Program-made: the position numbers and the translations under genes
Part shown: one piece after another, positions 8,447-16,308 of the stretch
How the letters are laid out: each line of letters starts with the position of its first letter
Numbering within the stretch: the first letter of the stretch is position 1
Source: Alkalibacillus silvisoli
Lineage (GTDB): Bacteria > Bacillota > Bacilli > Bacillales > Alkalibacillaceae
Assembly (NCBI RefSeq): GCF_039521975.1
Contig: NZ_BAAACZ010000002.1
Location: forward strand, 1 to 64,000
Direction of reading: 5' to 3'
Length of the DNA: 64,000 nucleotides
Notes under the pieces: generated by a model
The model's input: only the letters and a program-made list of their open reading frames with translations
Told to the model about the DNA's origin: nothing
Databases searched by the model: none

Positions 8447-10267
8447 CTAACGATCCTTTAAGTGTTGATCTAAGAAATCTTTAATCGCTTGATAACCCTT
8501 AATTCGATTTTGACGCTTAGTAAATCCATGTCCTTCATCATCAAAGACGATATATTCAACTGGAACATTATTCTTCTTTACTGATTCTACAATTTCATCT
8601 GATTCTTCTTTAAGAACACGAGGATCATTAGCCCCTTGTAAAACGATCAGTGGTTTATTAATATTCTCAGCATAAAACAGTGGAGAAATGCTTCTTATAT
8701 AATCGTTTTCTTCGTACGGGTCACCGATTTTTTTGTATAAAACATCGCGCATGGCTTCCCACCATGATGGGATACTTTTCAACGTGCGCTCCCAATTGGA
8801 AACGCCGAAAATATCAACACCTACTTCAAATTCATTCGGTTTAAATGCCATAGCTGCCAGCACCATAAACCCACCATAACTCCCACCGATTATACCAATA
8901 CGATCTTCATCGATATAATCTAAAGACGCTAAATAATTTTTGCCTTCGATACAATCTTCAAGGTCGACCTCACCATGCTTCTTATCTGCCGCTTTAAAGA
9001 ACGTTTTGCCATATCCTGTACTGCCGCGATTATTAACAGCTAAAATGGCATAACCATGGTTGGCTAGGTATTGGAAGAGCGGGTTATAATTAACCATTGA
9101 TTGTCCACCTGGCCCACCATGTACCCACACTAAAGCAGGTGCTTTTTCACCTTCATTTAGATGTGGTTTGTAGTAAATAGCTGGAATTGTAAGATCATCA
9201 AATGATGAGAAATGTACAATGTCAGCTTTTACGAGATCATCACGGTTGATTTCAGGGTTTAGTGTATCAGTTAAACAAGTTAACTTCTTTTGGTTTAAGT
9301 CATAAACGTAAAGGTTATCAGGTGCATTAGAACTGTTTAATAGAAATGCGATTTTTTCTTCGTTATGTGAAATGGTCACATCACTAATTTGTCCTTCTTT
9401 AAGGTTGTCGATCTCAACGAAATGACCTGTTTTTGTATTCATAATTTTAATCTCGACTTTACCATTGTTGTTAATGGCATAGATCAGGTATTGGTAGTTC
9501 TTTGAGAATTGGGCCATGATGATACTCCAATCCTCTATTGCGACTGTTTCGATGGATTTAGTCATTAAGTTCATACGTTTTAAGTATAGAAACTCATTCT
9601 CTTCATCTGTCAGGTAGTAGAGGTAATTAGATGTTTGATCAAAAGCTACTGGTATATACTGAACATCACCTTCGTGTGGGGATAAGTGCTCAAGCCCACC
9701 ATCATTAGAGTAAATGTACATATCTGAGTTGTTAGCAGTAAAAGATTTGTGAAGGGCGACGTATTGTTTATTAGGTGAGACTTCTGAGATCTGAAAGCCA
9801 TCTTGATTTTTGAAGACGATCTGTGGTGTGAATGTTTCAATGTCCATTTCATAGAGGTCCATAAATCGTTCGTCACGTTTATTCGATTCATAAAAGAAGC
9901 TGTTATCATTTTTGGACCAACCTAAAAATCCAGCCTTTTCCTTGACTCCAGGTGTTAGGTCTTTCACTTGACCAGTTTCATCTTGTAAATATATGTGCGT
10001 TAACTCATTGCCACCTTCATCACTTTGGTATAAAAACCTGTTGTCCTTTGGGAAGTAAGTGATTGGAAAGATTGAATTAGTGGTAGTATAGGTGATTTGG
10101 TTAGGTTGACCATTGTTTAGTTGAGTTGAGTAAGCATTGTATACCCCTGTCCTGTCACTTGCGTATAAAACCGATGTACCATCATGGGATAAAGCAACAC
10201 CTATAAGACTTTCTGTGTTTTCAAACTGTTCAATCGTGTACTTTTGTCTTTTAGTTTCTTTCGTCAT
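8447..10267 (-). CDS. S9 family (prolyl oligopeptidase-type) serine peptidase
   Basis: The protein has 606 residues. An N-terminal seven-bladed propeller (about 20-340, with TolB/WD40-like strands such as VLYASDRTG and KIAFLLNSS) is followed by an alpha/beta hydrolase domain. The nucleophile lies in GGSYGGFM near residue 462, the Asp in LQGANDPR, and the His in DDEGHGF near the C-terminus. The family (acylaminoacyl peptidase/YuxL-like) cleaves short peptides in the cytoplasm. No signal peptide is seen. The start at 10267 has GAGGGGG just upstream. It is monocistronic and converges on the HAD gene. Confidence 0.92.
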   Translation of the reverse strand: MTKETKRQKYTIEQFENTESLIGVALSHDGTSVLYASDRTGVYNAYSTQLNNGQPNQITYTTTNSIFPITYFPKDNRFLYQSDEGGNELTHIYLQDETGQVKDLTPGVKEKAGFLGWSKNDNSFFYESNKRDERFMDLYEMDIETFTPQIVFKNQDGFQISEVSPNKQYVALHKSFTANNSDMYIYSNDGGLEHLSPHEGDVQYIPVAFDQTSNYLYYLTDEENEFLYLKRMNLMTKSIETVAIEDWSIIMAQFSKNYQYLIYAINNNGKVEIKIMNTKTGHFVEIDNLKEGQISDVTISHNEEKIAFLLNSSNAPDNLYVYDLNQKKLTCLTDTLNPEINRDDLVKADIVHFSSFDDLTIPAIYYKPHLNEGEKAPALVWVHGGPGGQSMVNYNPLFQYLANHGYAILAVNNRGSTGYGKTFFKAADKKHGEVDLEDCIEGKNYLASLDYIDEDRIGIIGGSYGGFMVLAAMAFKPNEFEVGVDIFGVSNWERTLKSIPSWWEAMRDVLYKKIGDPYEENDYIRSISPLFYAENINKPLIVLQGANDPRVLKEESDEIVESVKKNNVPVEYIVFDDEGHGFTKRQNRIKGYQAIKDFLDQHLKDR

Positions 10268-10358
10268 AGTTTCCCCCTCTTTCTTTACTCTTTAATTAAG
10301 TATTCTATTTTGGAAGTCTAAATTCCTTTTCGATTCTAACCAAAACTAAGGAGGTGTT

Positions 10359-10502
10359 ATGAGAGGGGAATAATTTCTAAAATATTTAGAAGATGAACAG
10401 CTTGGTAAAGCGAGAGGATCTGTTTCAGTTGATAGTTCGGGTTTGATGATGGGAGAATCAACAGAAGTGGGAAGTAGTGAAGTGATGAAGCTTATTGATT
10501 AG
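10359..10502 (+). pseudogene. Small ORF with a perfect ribosome site but an early in-frame stop
   Basis: AAGGAGGTG (10348-10356) sits at good spacing before ATG 10359, but TAA occurs after four codons (10371-10373). The same frame then stays open for 42 codons (beginning FLKYLEDEQLGKARG, ending SSEVMKLID) to TAG 10500-10502, followed by a terminator-like hairpin. Ribosome site, open frame and hairpin together suggest a former ~47-residue gene broken by one stop, or a four-codon leader peptide with a second ORF. The family is not recognised. Confidence 0.4.
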
Positions 10503-10503
10503 C

Positions 10504-10535
10504 AAAGGTCTAGAGTTTGAAGCCTCTAGACCTTT
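10504..10535. terminator. Hairpin between the small ORF and the BCCT gene
   Basis: A 12-bp perfect stem, AAAGGTCTAGAG/CTCTAGACCTTT, has an 8-nt loop. The U-run is short on both strands, so termination is likely but not certain. Confidence 0.6.
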
Positions 10536-10538
10536 ATA

Positions 10539-12068
10539 TTATTTGCTTTTATCTGGTTTTTTCTTAATTTCACCTATACCAAGCCCTCTTCCTTCTTTGT
10601 AGATTGCTTTGACGAAACTTATGACCATTAATAACATGATCACTGAAAATGGTAATGCAGCGACAATCATCGTATTTTCTAACGCTTGTAACCCGCCTGT
10701 GTAAAGCAAGGCTAAGGCAGTAGCTGATAGTAAGGCACCCCAGATGAGTTTAATTCGTCTTCCAGGATGGTGTGATCCGTTTGTTGTCATCATCCCTAAC
10801 ACATACGTTCCTGAGTCAGCTGATGTTATGAAAAACGTACTAATGAGTATAATCGCTATAATCGAGGCGACCATTCCTAATGGGAAGTTATCAAAAACAC
10901 CGAACAATGCTTCTTCCGTTGCTAACTCTGAGATCGTTGCAATCCCATTATGCTCTAAAGAAATAGAAGTCCCTCCAAAAGTTGAAAACCATAAAAACCC
11001 GATAATTGATGGGACAATTAAGACGGTAAACACAAATTCTCTAATGCTTCGTCCGCGTGATACTCTTGCGATGAATATTCCTACAAATGGTGACCAGGCT
11101 ATCCACCAAGCCCAGTAGAAAATCGTCCAAGCATCAATCCACTCACGTGTGTCTTCATTTAGCGGTGCAATTCTAAAGCTCATTGCAGGTAAGCTTTGAA
11201 TATATGCCCCAATTGAGTTTGTGAACATATTAAGAATAAAGAGTGTAGGTCCTGCAATAATCATAAAAATAAAAAGCAAAATCGCTAAAATCATATTGAC
11301 ATTACTTAAAATTTTAATTCCTTTAGCGAGTCCAGTCCAAGCTGAGATCATGAAAAGAACAGTGACAATTGAAATAATGATGAGTTGAAGGGTAAACCCA
11401 CTAGGAATATCAAATAAATAAGATAATCCGCCATTTATTTGGACAGCTCCAAATCCAAGTGTCGTTGCTACACCTATCACGGTTGCTATAACTGCTAATA
11501 TATCAATGATTTTCCCAGGAGTACCTTCCATACTCTTTTTTCCGAATAATGGGTGTAGAGATGCGCTAATTAATCCGGTACGGTCATGTCTGAAACTGAA
11601 ATAGGCTAAGATTAATGCTACAATTCCATAAATTGCCCAAGCGTGTATACCCCAATGGAAGAAAGTATAATACATTGCTTCCTTAACGGCTTGATCAGTT
11701 CCTAATTCGCTAGCAGTTGGTGACATGATTGCATAGTGATTAATCGGTTCGGCAGCTCCCCAAAATACTAACCCAATTCCCATTCCTGCACTAAAGAGCA
11801 TGGCAATCCAAGTTGGGCGTTTGAATTCAGGTTTTTCACCTTGTTTGCCTAATTTAATCTTACCTAATGGTGTAATTAAAAAGGTCAAACATACAATAAC
11901 AAAGAAAGTGACTGCGATTAGATAATACCAACCAAATGATTCAGAGATAAATGCTTGTATGTTGGTTGTTAACTCTTCAAGCCCATCAGGCCAAAATATT
12001 CCTAACCCGACGAGTATTAACATAACGACAACTGAAATGATAAAAACGGGCGTCATTTTCTCGCGCAT
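10539..12068 (-). CDS. opuD: BCCT family betaine/choline/carnitine transporter (OpuD-like)
   Basis: The 509 residues contain about twelve membrane segments. The family signatures are the glycine-rich GMGIGLVFWGAAEP in TM3, the YYTFFHWGIHAW block, and the tryptophan-rich TM8 signature WAWWIAWSPFVGIF. BCCT carriers import glycine betaine and related trimethylammonium solutes with Na+. The length and short tails fit B. subtilis OpuD rather than long-tailed BetP. The ribosome site GAAAGGAG lies inside a 16-bp hairpin (separate entry), which implies translational control. It lies 85 bp downstream of a PLP enzyme gene on the same strand, so co-transcription is possible. Confidence 0.92.
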   Translation of the reverse strand: MREKMTPVFIISVVVMLILVGLGIFWPDGLEELTTNIQAFISESFGWYYLIAVTFFVIVCLTFLITPLGKIKLGKQGEKPEFKRPTWIAMLFSAGMGIGLVFWGAAEPINHYAIMSPTASELGTDQAVKEAMYYTFFHWGIHAWAIYGIVALILAYFSFRHDRTGLISASLHPLFGKKSMEGTPGKIIDILAVIATVIGVATTLGFGAVQINGGLSYLFDIPSGFTLQLIIISIVTVLFMISAWTGLAKGIKILSNVNMILAILLFIFMIIAGPTLFILNMFTNSIGAYIQSLPAMSFRIAPLNEDTREWIDAWTIFYWAWWIAWSPFVGIFIARVSRGRSIREFVFTVLIVPSIIGFLWFSTFGGTSISLEHNGIATISELATEEALFGVFDNFPLGMVASIIAIILISTFFITSADSGTYVLGMMTTNGSHHPGRRIKLIWGALLSATALALLYTGGLQALENTMIVAALPFSVIMLLMVISFVKAIYKEGRGLGIGEIKKKPDKSK

Positions 12069-12070
12069 AA

Positions 12071-12116
12071 ATATGTGCTCCTTTCAATCCATATTGTTTG
12101 TGAAAGGAGCACATAT
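12071..12116 (-). promoter_or_regulatory. Perfect hairpin sequestering the BCCT ribosome-binding site
   Basis: Minus-strand RNA forms a 16-bp perfect stem, ATATGTGCTCCTTTCA (from 12116) with TGAAAGGAGCACATAT (to 12071), around a 14-nt loop. The 3' arm holds the only good Shine-Dalgarno (GAAAGGAG) and ends 2 nt before the ATG. The 5' arm CTCCTTTC acts as anti-SD. No U-run follows, so it is not a simple terminator. It probably gates translation. Confidence 0.75.
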
Positions 12117-12153
12117 ATTCTCAGTCAAATATAATAATATGTGGAAATTAGTT

Positions 12154-13296
12154 CTATTTTGCTGCGTTGATCGCTGTGACTAATTGTTCAACAATATCAC
12201 TCGCTTCTTCTATACCAATTGATAATCGAATGACAGAATCATTAATGCCGATTTGTTTGCGCTCAGAATCAGTTAATGCTCGGTGTGAAGTGCTGATTGG
12301 ATATGATGCTGTAGTTTCAACACCAGCTAAAGTTGGTGCGATTTTAATCCAGTCCAATGACTTGAAGAAAGTATCAATATTGATATTGTGGTCTAGCTCA
12401 ATTGTAACAATTGCTCCATTTCCGCGTTCAGATACGTACTGAGGGTAATACACTTTCTTAATCCACTCATTATTCATTAGTTTCTCAGCAACATAATGTG
12501 CGTTATAGGATTGTTGCTTGATTCTTAATCCTAACGTTTTTAATCCACGTTGTGTTAACCACGCTTCAAATGGACTTAGATTTGTCCCAAGGCCGATTAC
12601 TTTCTGGTTCGCTATTGTAATTAAGTCTCTATGGCCAACGACTATGCCTGAAGTCACATCGCTATGACCACCAATATATTTTGTCGCACTGTGAGCAACT
12701 AAATCAACACCTTTTTTAAAAGGTTGAAGTAAGTATGGTGTTGCAAATGTGTTATCGACCATCGTTTTTAAGTTGTATTGTTTTGCAATGCTAACGAGCT
12801 TCTCTAAGTCTTCAACACGTAAGAAAGGATTAGTGATCGACTCAGTGTATAATAATTTTGTATTAGTTCGGATTGCTTCCTTTATAGCTTTTTCGTTACT
12901 AAAGTCAACTATAGAATGCTCTATACCGAAACTAGCTAATTGTTTTGCAATTAATTGATGTGTACCGCCATAAAGATCCTCAGCAGCAACAATGTGATCA
13001 CCAGCCTCAACAACTGATAAGATTCCTGCCATTATGGCTGATATACCAGAGGAAGAGGCAACTCCAGCGGGGGCTTCTTCTAGATTAGCGACAGCTTGCC
13101 CAAGTTCATTTGTATTAGGGTTATTCTCTCTTGTATAAAGGTAGGGAACATTTCCTTCATAATAGCTTTCTAAATGATCAAGGTCTTTAAAGGTAAAGGC
13201 TGAGGTTTGATAAATGGGTGTTGCTTTAGAGTTAGTAGCTTCTGATTGGTCAATCTTATTATGAACGATTTTAGTATTAAGAGACTGTTTAGACAT
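12154..13296 (-). CDS. Cys/Met metabolism PLP-dependent lyase or synthase
   Basis: This is a fold-type I PLP enzyme of the cystathionine gamma-synthase/beta-lyase/methionine gamma-lyase family. Cofactor-binding residues are visible: the YTRENNPNTNEL loop (about 54-65), Tyr109-Gly110 in EDLYGGTHQL, Asp181 in DNTFATP, and the Schiff-base Lys206 in HSATKYIGGHSD. It should process cystathionine, homocysteine or methionine in the cytoplasm; the motif set does not settle which. The start is ATG 13296 with GAAAGGAG at good spacing; an ATG six codons earlier has no such site. The 380-residue length is normal. The BCCT transporter gene follows on the same strand. Confidence 0.88.
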   Translation of the reverse strand: MSKQSLNTKIVHNKIDQSEATNSKATPIYQTSAFTFKDLDHLESYYEGNVPYLYTRENNPNTNELGQAVANLEEAPAGVASSSGISAIMAGILSVVEAGDHIVAAEDLYGGTHQLIAKQLASFGIEHSIVDFSNEKAIKEAIRTNTKLLYTESITNPFLRVEDLEKLVSIAKQYNLKTMVDNTFATPYLLQPFKKGVDLVAHSATKYIGGHSDVTSGIVVGHRDLITIANQKVIGLGTNLSPFEAWLTQRGLKTLGLRIKQQSYNAHYVAEKLMNNEWIKKVYYPQYVSERGNGAIVTIELDHNINIDTFFKSLDWIKIAPTLAGVETTASYPISTSHRALTDSERKQIGINDSVIRLSIGIEEASDIVEQLVTAINAAK

Positions 13297-13402
13297 TAAG
13301 GATGCTCCTTTCATTAAGTGCTATTTTAGCAAAGTATATAATATGAAGCATATAGTTTGTCAAAATATAAGGGATTAGAACAAGGTTCATTATAATAATA
13401 AA

Positions 13403-13440
13403 AAACCGAACGATTCATTATATAATGAACTCGTCCGGAT
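13403..13440. repeat. CCGAACGA-type intergenic hairpin, copy 1
   Basis: The outer arms AACCGAACGA and TCGTCCGGATT enclose the perfect palindrome TTCATTATATAATGAA. It belongs to a family of hairpins also found at 37759-37798, 45238-45283 and 52134-52171. Confidence 0.7.
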
Positions 13441-13468
13441 TGTTGCACTTTGATCGCGAAACTTCCTT

Positions 13469-13561
13469 GAGCACTGATAAAAAGTAGTGAACGCTGATAA
13501 ACTTCCTCGAGCGCTGATAAAAAAGTTTGAGCGCCGATAAACATACCCTAAACGCTGATAA
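13469..13561. repeat. Tandem 20-21-bp repeats with core GCGCTGATAAA, array 1
   Basis: Five units start near 13469, 13489, 13509, 13529 and 13550. Each has a conserved 13-bp core (consensus GAGCGCTGATAAA, variants GAGCACTGATAAA, GAACGCTGATAAA, GAGCGCCGATAAA) and a variable 7-8-bp filler. The gap 13297-13652 holds this array and the preceding hairpin and no credible gene. A three-unit array lies at 45314-45368. Confidence 0.85.
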
Positions 13562-13652
13562 CCATTCCCGAATGACTCGAGCTGTTCTAAGTGAACTAGG
13601 CGTTTAATTTCGCCAAAAAGCATACAAAATCAGTGTAGCTTTCTTTAATCGT

Positions 13653-14636
13653 TTAAAATACACGATCACCGTTAAATATTGAATTTTTCACAACAACATA
13701 ATCAACCTGGCGAATAGAGTCTAATATTGTTCCACCTGCATACGAAATGGCTGATTGTAGGTCTTGCTCCATTTCTGTCAACGTATCTTTTAAGGCACCC
13801 TTGTGTTCTACATGCATTTTCTTACCTTCAACGTTTTTCTTTTCACCTTTTTGGTATTCTGAAGCTGAACCAAAGTATTCTTTATACAGCTTGCCATCCT
13901 TCTCTACTGTTTCACCTGGTGATTCTTCGTGTCCAGCAAATAATGAGCCGATCATAACCATTGAAGCTCCGAAACGTATCGATTTTGCGATATCTCCATG
14001 TGTACGAATTCCACCATCTGCAATAATTGGTTTCGAAGCGGCTTTGGCACAAGAGCGTAGAGCAGCTAATTGCCAGCCACCAGTTCCAAAGCCAGTCTTG
14101 ATCTTCGTAATACATACTTTCCCTGGCCCAATTCCCACTTTAGTCGCATCAGCTCCGGCATTTTCTAATTCTCTTACCGCCTCAGGTGTACCAACATTAC
14201 CAGCAATGACAAAGCTTTTTGGTAAATAATACTTAATGTGCTGGATCATGTTGATGACTGAATCTGAGTGGCCATGAGCAATATCAATTGTAATGTAATC
14301 AGGAACTAAGCCTGCTTCTGTTAATTGTTTAACGAAATCAAATTCTTCTTCTTTAACACCGACACTTATAGATGATACAAGGTTTTGTTTTTGCATACTT
14401 TTGATGAAATTGATTCGTGTTTCAGGGTTGAAGCGGTGCATGACATAAAAGTAACCATTTTGAGCTAGGTGTGTTGCAATTGTCTCATCAATAATAGTTT
14501 GCATGTTAGACGGTACAACTGGAAGCTTGAATGTATGATCACCGAACTGAATGCTCGTGTCACATTCTGAACGGCTGTTAACGATACACTTATTTGGAAT
14601 TAATTGAACATCTTCATAATCAAATACATTTTCCAT
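13653..14636 (-). CDS. guaC: GMP reductase
   Basis: GuaC reduces GMP to IMP with NADPH and releases ammonia, returning guanine nucleotides to the IMP pool. The 327-residue IMPDH-like barrel shows the catalytic Cys175 in GIGPGKVCITK, the phosphate-binding DGGIRTHGDIAKSIRFGAS segment, and no CBS insert, which separates it from GuaB. The start follows an AAGGAGAG ribosome site. A PurR-type paired box lies upstream, in keeping with the known PurR control of guaC in B. subtilis. It is monocistronic. Confidence 0.95.
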   Translation of the reverse strand: MENVFDYEDVQLIPNKCIVNSRSECDTSIQFGDHTFKLPVVPSNMQTIIDETIATHLAQNGYFYVMHRFNPETRINFIKSMQKQNLVSSISVGVKEEEFDFVKQLTEAGLVPDYITIDIAHGHSDSVINMIQHIKYYLPKSFVIAGNVGTPEAVRELENAGADATKVGIGPGKVCITKIKTGFGTGGWQLAALRSCAKAASKPIIADGGIRTHGDIAKSIRFGASMVMIGSLFAGHEESPGETVEKDGKLYKEYFGSASEYQKGEKKNVEGKKMHVEHKGALKDTLTEMEQDLQSAISYAGGTILDSIRQVDYVVVKNSIFNGDRVF

Positions 14637-14652
14637 CGGGATCTCTCCTTAA

Positions 14653-14692
14653 ATACGAATGTTTATAAAATTTATAGTTAAATTGTTCGTCT
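14653..14692 (-). promoter_or_regulatory. Candidate PurR paired box upstream of guaC
   Basis: On the minus strand ACGAACAATT and the inverted ACATTCGT form two facing CGAA boxes, with 26 nt between the CGAA and TTCG cores. The PurR boxes before the B. subtilis pur operon have the same arrangement as I recall it. One box carries ACGAATGT instead of ACGAACAT. The site is a plausible repressor target close to the promoter. Confidence 0.6.
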
Positions 14693-14810
14693 TACAATTG
14701 TAATTTACATGATTTTAAACTGTTTGTCAAAGGAACTTTAGTTAAAAAGTGAATCATTTACTTTTAAATAGGGAATAATGTTTGGTTAAAAAGTGTTAAA
14801 GGAGAATGAT

Positions 14811-15257
14811 ATGAGTAAGCGTAATATATGGGCTGGCATCTTGTTTGGAATAGGTACAATGGGGTTTATCGATGAAATCGTTTTTCATCAGTTGTTGCAG
14901 TGGCATCACTTTTATGATCGTTCGACAACAGAAATAGGAATTATTTCAGATGGTCTATTCGGTGCGTTTGCTTGGTTTGCGACCATTGGTGGGCTGTTTT
15001 TGTTAGCTGACCTTAAAAGGCGTAATCGCTTTAATGCATTACGTTTTTGGGGAGCGGTTGTGTTAGGAGCTGGTGCATTCCAACTTTATGATGGGTTAAT
15101 TCAGCACAAAATTTTACGGATTCATCAAATTAGATATGTAGACAATGTCATAATTTATGATCTTGTGTGGAATCTGTCAGCAGCCATTATGATTATGATT
15201 GGGATTATAATGCTTAGGTCTGGAAATAAAAAAGATCGAGAGGGGGAGGCTGTATGA
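14811..15257 (+). CDS. DUF2243 membrane protein
   Basis: The 148-residue integral membrane protein has four predicted helices. The conserved start GILFGIGTMGFIDEIVFHQLLQWHHFY is typical of DUF2243, with buried acidic and His residues (DEIVFHQ, QWHHFYD) that could bind metal or haem. The start is ATG 14811 with AAAGGAG upstream; a TTG six codons earlier is weaker. Its stop overlaps the ATG of the CtaG-like gene by four bases (ATGA), so the two are translationally coupled. This pairing suggests a shared role around cytochrome oxidase assembly or metal handling, which is inference from context. Confidence 0.8.
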   Translation: MSKRNIWAGILFGIGTMGFIDEIVFHQLLQWHHFYDRSTTEIGIISDGLFGAFAWFATIGGLFLLADLKRRNRFNALRFWGAVVLGAGAFQLYDGLIQHKILRIHQIRYVDNVIIYDLVWNLSAAIMIMIGIIMLRSGNKKDREGEAV

Positions 15258-16072
15258 ATCATCAGCATACTGAACAGACAAGTACTATGGTAGAGGTTAA
15301 CGGCTTATTCTCCCAGACCTTATTGGGTATTCCTTTTGTAGTTGCACTAATATTATACATAATAGCGTTTGTTGTTTCACGACAACGTGGAAGAGAATGG
15401 CCTGTTTATCGATCTGTTTTTATGTTGTTAGGGGTCTTTTTAGCTTTAATCTCTGTATTTGGCCCACTTGCTGTAAGAGCACATATGGATTTCACTTATC
15501 ATATGCTAGGGCATTTATTTCTTGGTATGCTGGCACCGTTATTAATTGCATTATCAGCTCCAATGACTTTATTTTTACGTGCGCTGTCTGTTAAAAACGC
15601 TAAGCGGCTAACGCGAATTTTGAGGTTAAAGGTCACAGGCTTCTTCACTGACCCAATAGTTGCATCGATTTTAAACATAGGTGGATTGTGGGCTCTTTAT
15701 CGAACTGATTTATATATGGCCATGCATGAATCACTTTTATTACATGTGTTTATTCATATTCATGTCTTTTTAGCAGGTTATTTATTTACAATTTCTCTAA
15801 TATATATTGACCCAGTACCACATCGAAGAACATTTATGTATCGAACGATTGTCTTTATTTTTGCATTGGCTTTTCACGGTATTTTATCGAAGCAAATTTA
15901 TGCTTATCCACCAGATGGTGTTCCAACAAGTGAAGCGCAAAGTGGTGGGATGTTGATGTACTATGGTGGTGATCTTATTGATGCCGTTATAATCGTCATT
16001 TTATTTTATCAATGGTATCAGTCAAAAGTACCACGAAGTACTGCATTACAACCTAGTATGGTGTCAAGTTGA
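15254..16072 (+). CDS. ctaG: CtaG-type cytochrome c oxidase assembly protein
   Basis: The 272-residue polytopic membrane protein has seven or more helices. Family blocks include HMDFTYHMLGHLFLGMLAPLL, the SLLLHVFIHIHVFLAGYLF histidine-rich helix and a YPPDGVP...QSGGMLMYYGGD loop. CtaG (caa3-type) proteins are needed for copper insertion or maturation of the caa3 oxidase in Bacillus; the conserved His residues are candidate metal ligands. It overlaps the DUF2243 gene by four bases. No oxidase structural genes are in the window, so it acts in trans if the assignment is right. Confidence 0.85.
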   Translation: MNHQHTEQTSTMVEVNGLFSQTLLGIPFVVALILYIIAFVVSRQRGREWPVYRSVFMLLGVFLALISVFGPLAVRAHMDFTYHMLGHLFLGMLAPLLIALSAPMTLFLRALSVKNAKRLTRILRLKVTGFFTDPIVASILNIGGLWALYRTDLYMAMHESLLLHVFIHIHVFLAGYLFTISLIYIDPVPHRRTFMYRTIVFIFALAFHGILSKQIYAYPPDGVPTSEAQSGGMLMYYGGDLIDAVIIVILFYQWYQSKVPRSTALQPSMVSS

Positions 16073-16119
16073 GAGAACGGTTTAATAGATGTTGATATAT
16101 TCTCGCTGGTATTTACATC

Positions 16120-16132
16120 TGAACGCTGATTT
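16120..16132. repeat. Single degenerate GAACGCTGAT unit
   Basis: The gap 16073-16308 holds one copy of the GAACGCTGAT core, the same word used in the tandem arrays at 13.5 kb and 45.3 kb, and otherwise no gene or strong hairpin. Confidence 0.4.
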
Positions 16133-16308
16133 TGACTAAAAATCAAGGAAAAGAAACAACCTTTGTCGAATGGTATAGAGAGTGACTAATTTGTAGAGAG
16201 AATAAATTGGTGTTAGATGCGCGTAGAAGTAATAAATATAACTACTGAGGGAAGTATCCATTAATCAGATTAACATAGATAAAATGACTTTTAGGGAGAG
16301 GGTTTTAA

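Noticed and set aside
13469..13561. Tandem repeats as a small CRISPR array
   Set aside because: Units are 20-21 bp with only 7-8-bp fillers, no spacer-sized gaps and no cas genes nearby.
13326..13623. Short open frames on the minus strand across the repeat array
   Set aside because: They arise from the 20-21-bp tandem repeats, have no ribosome site and no family pattern.
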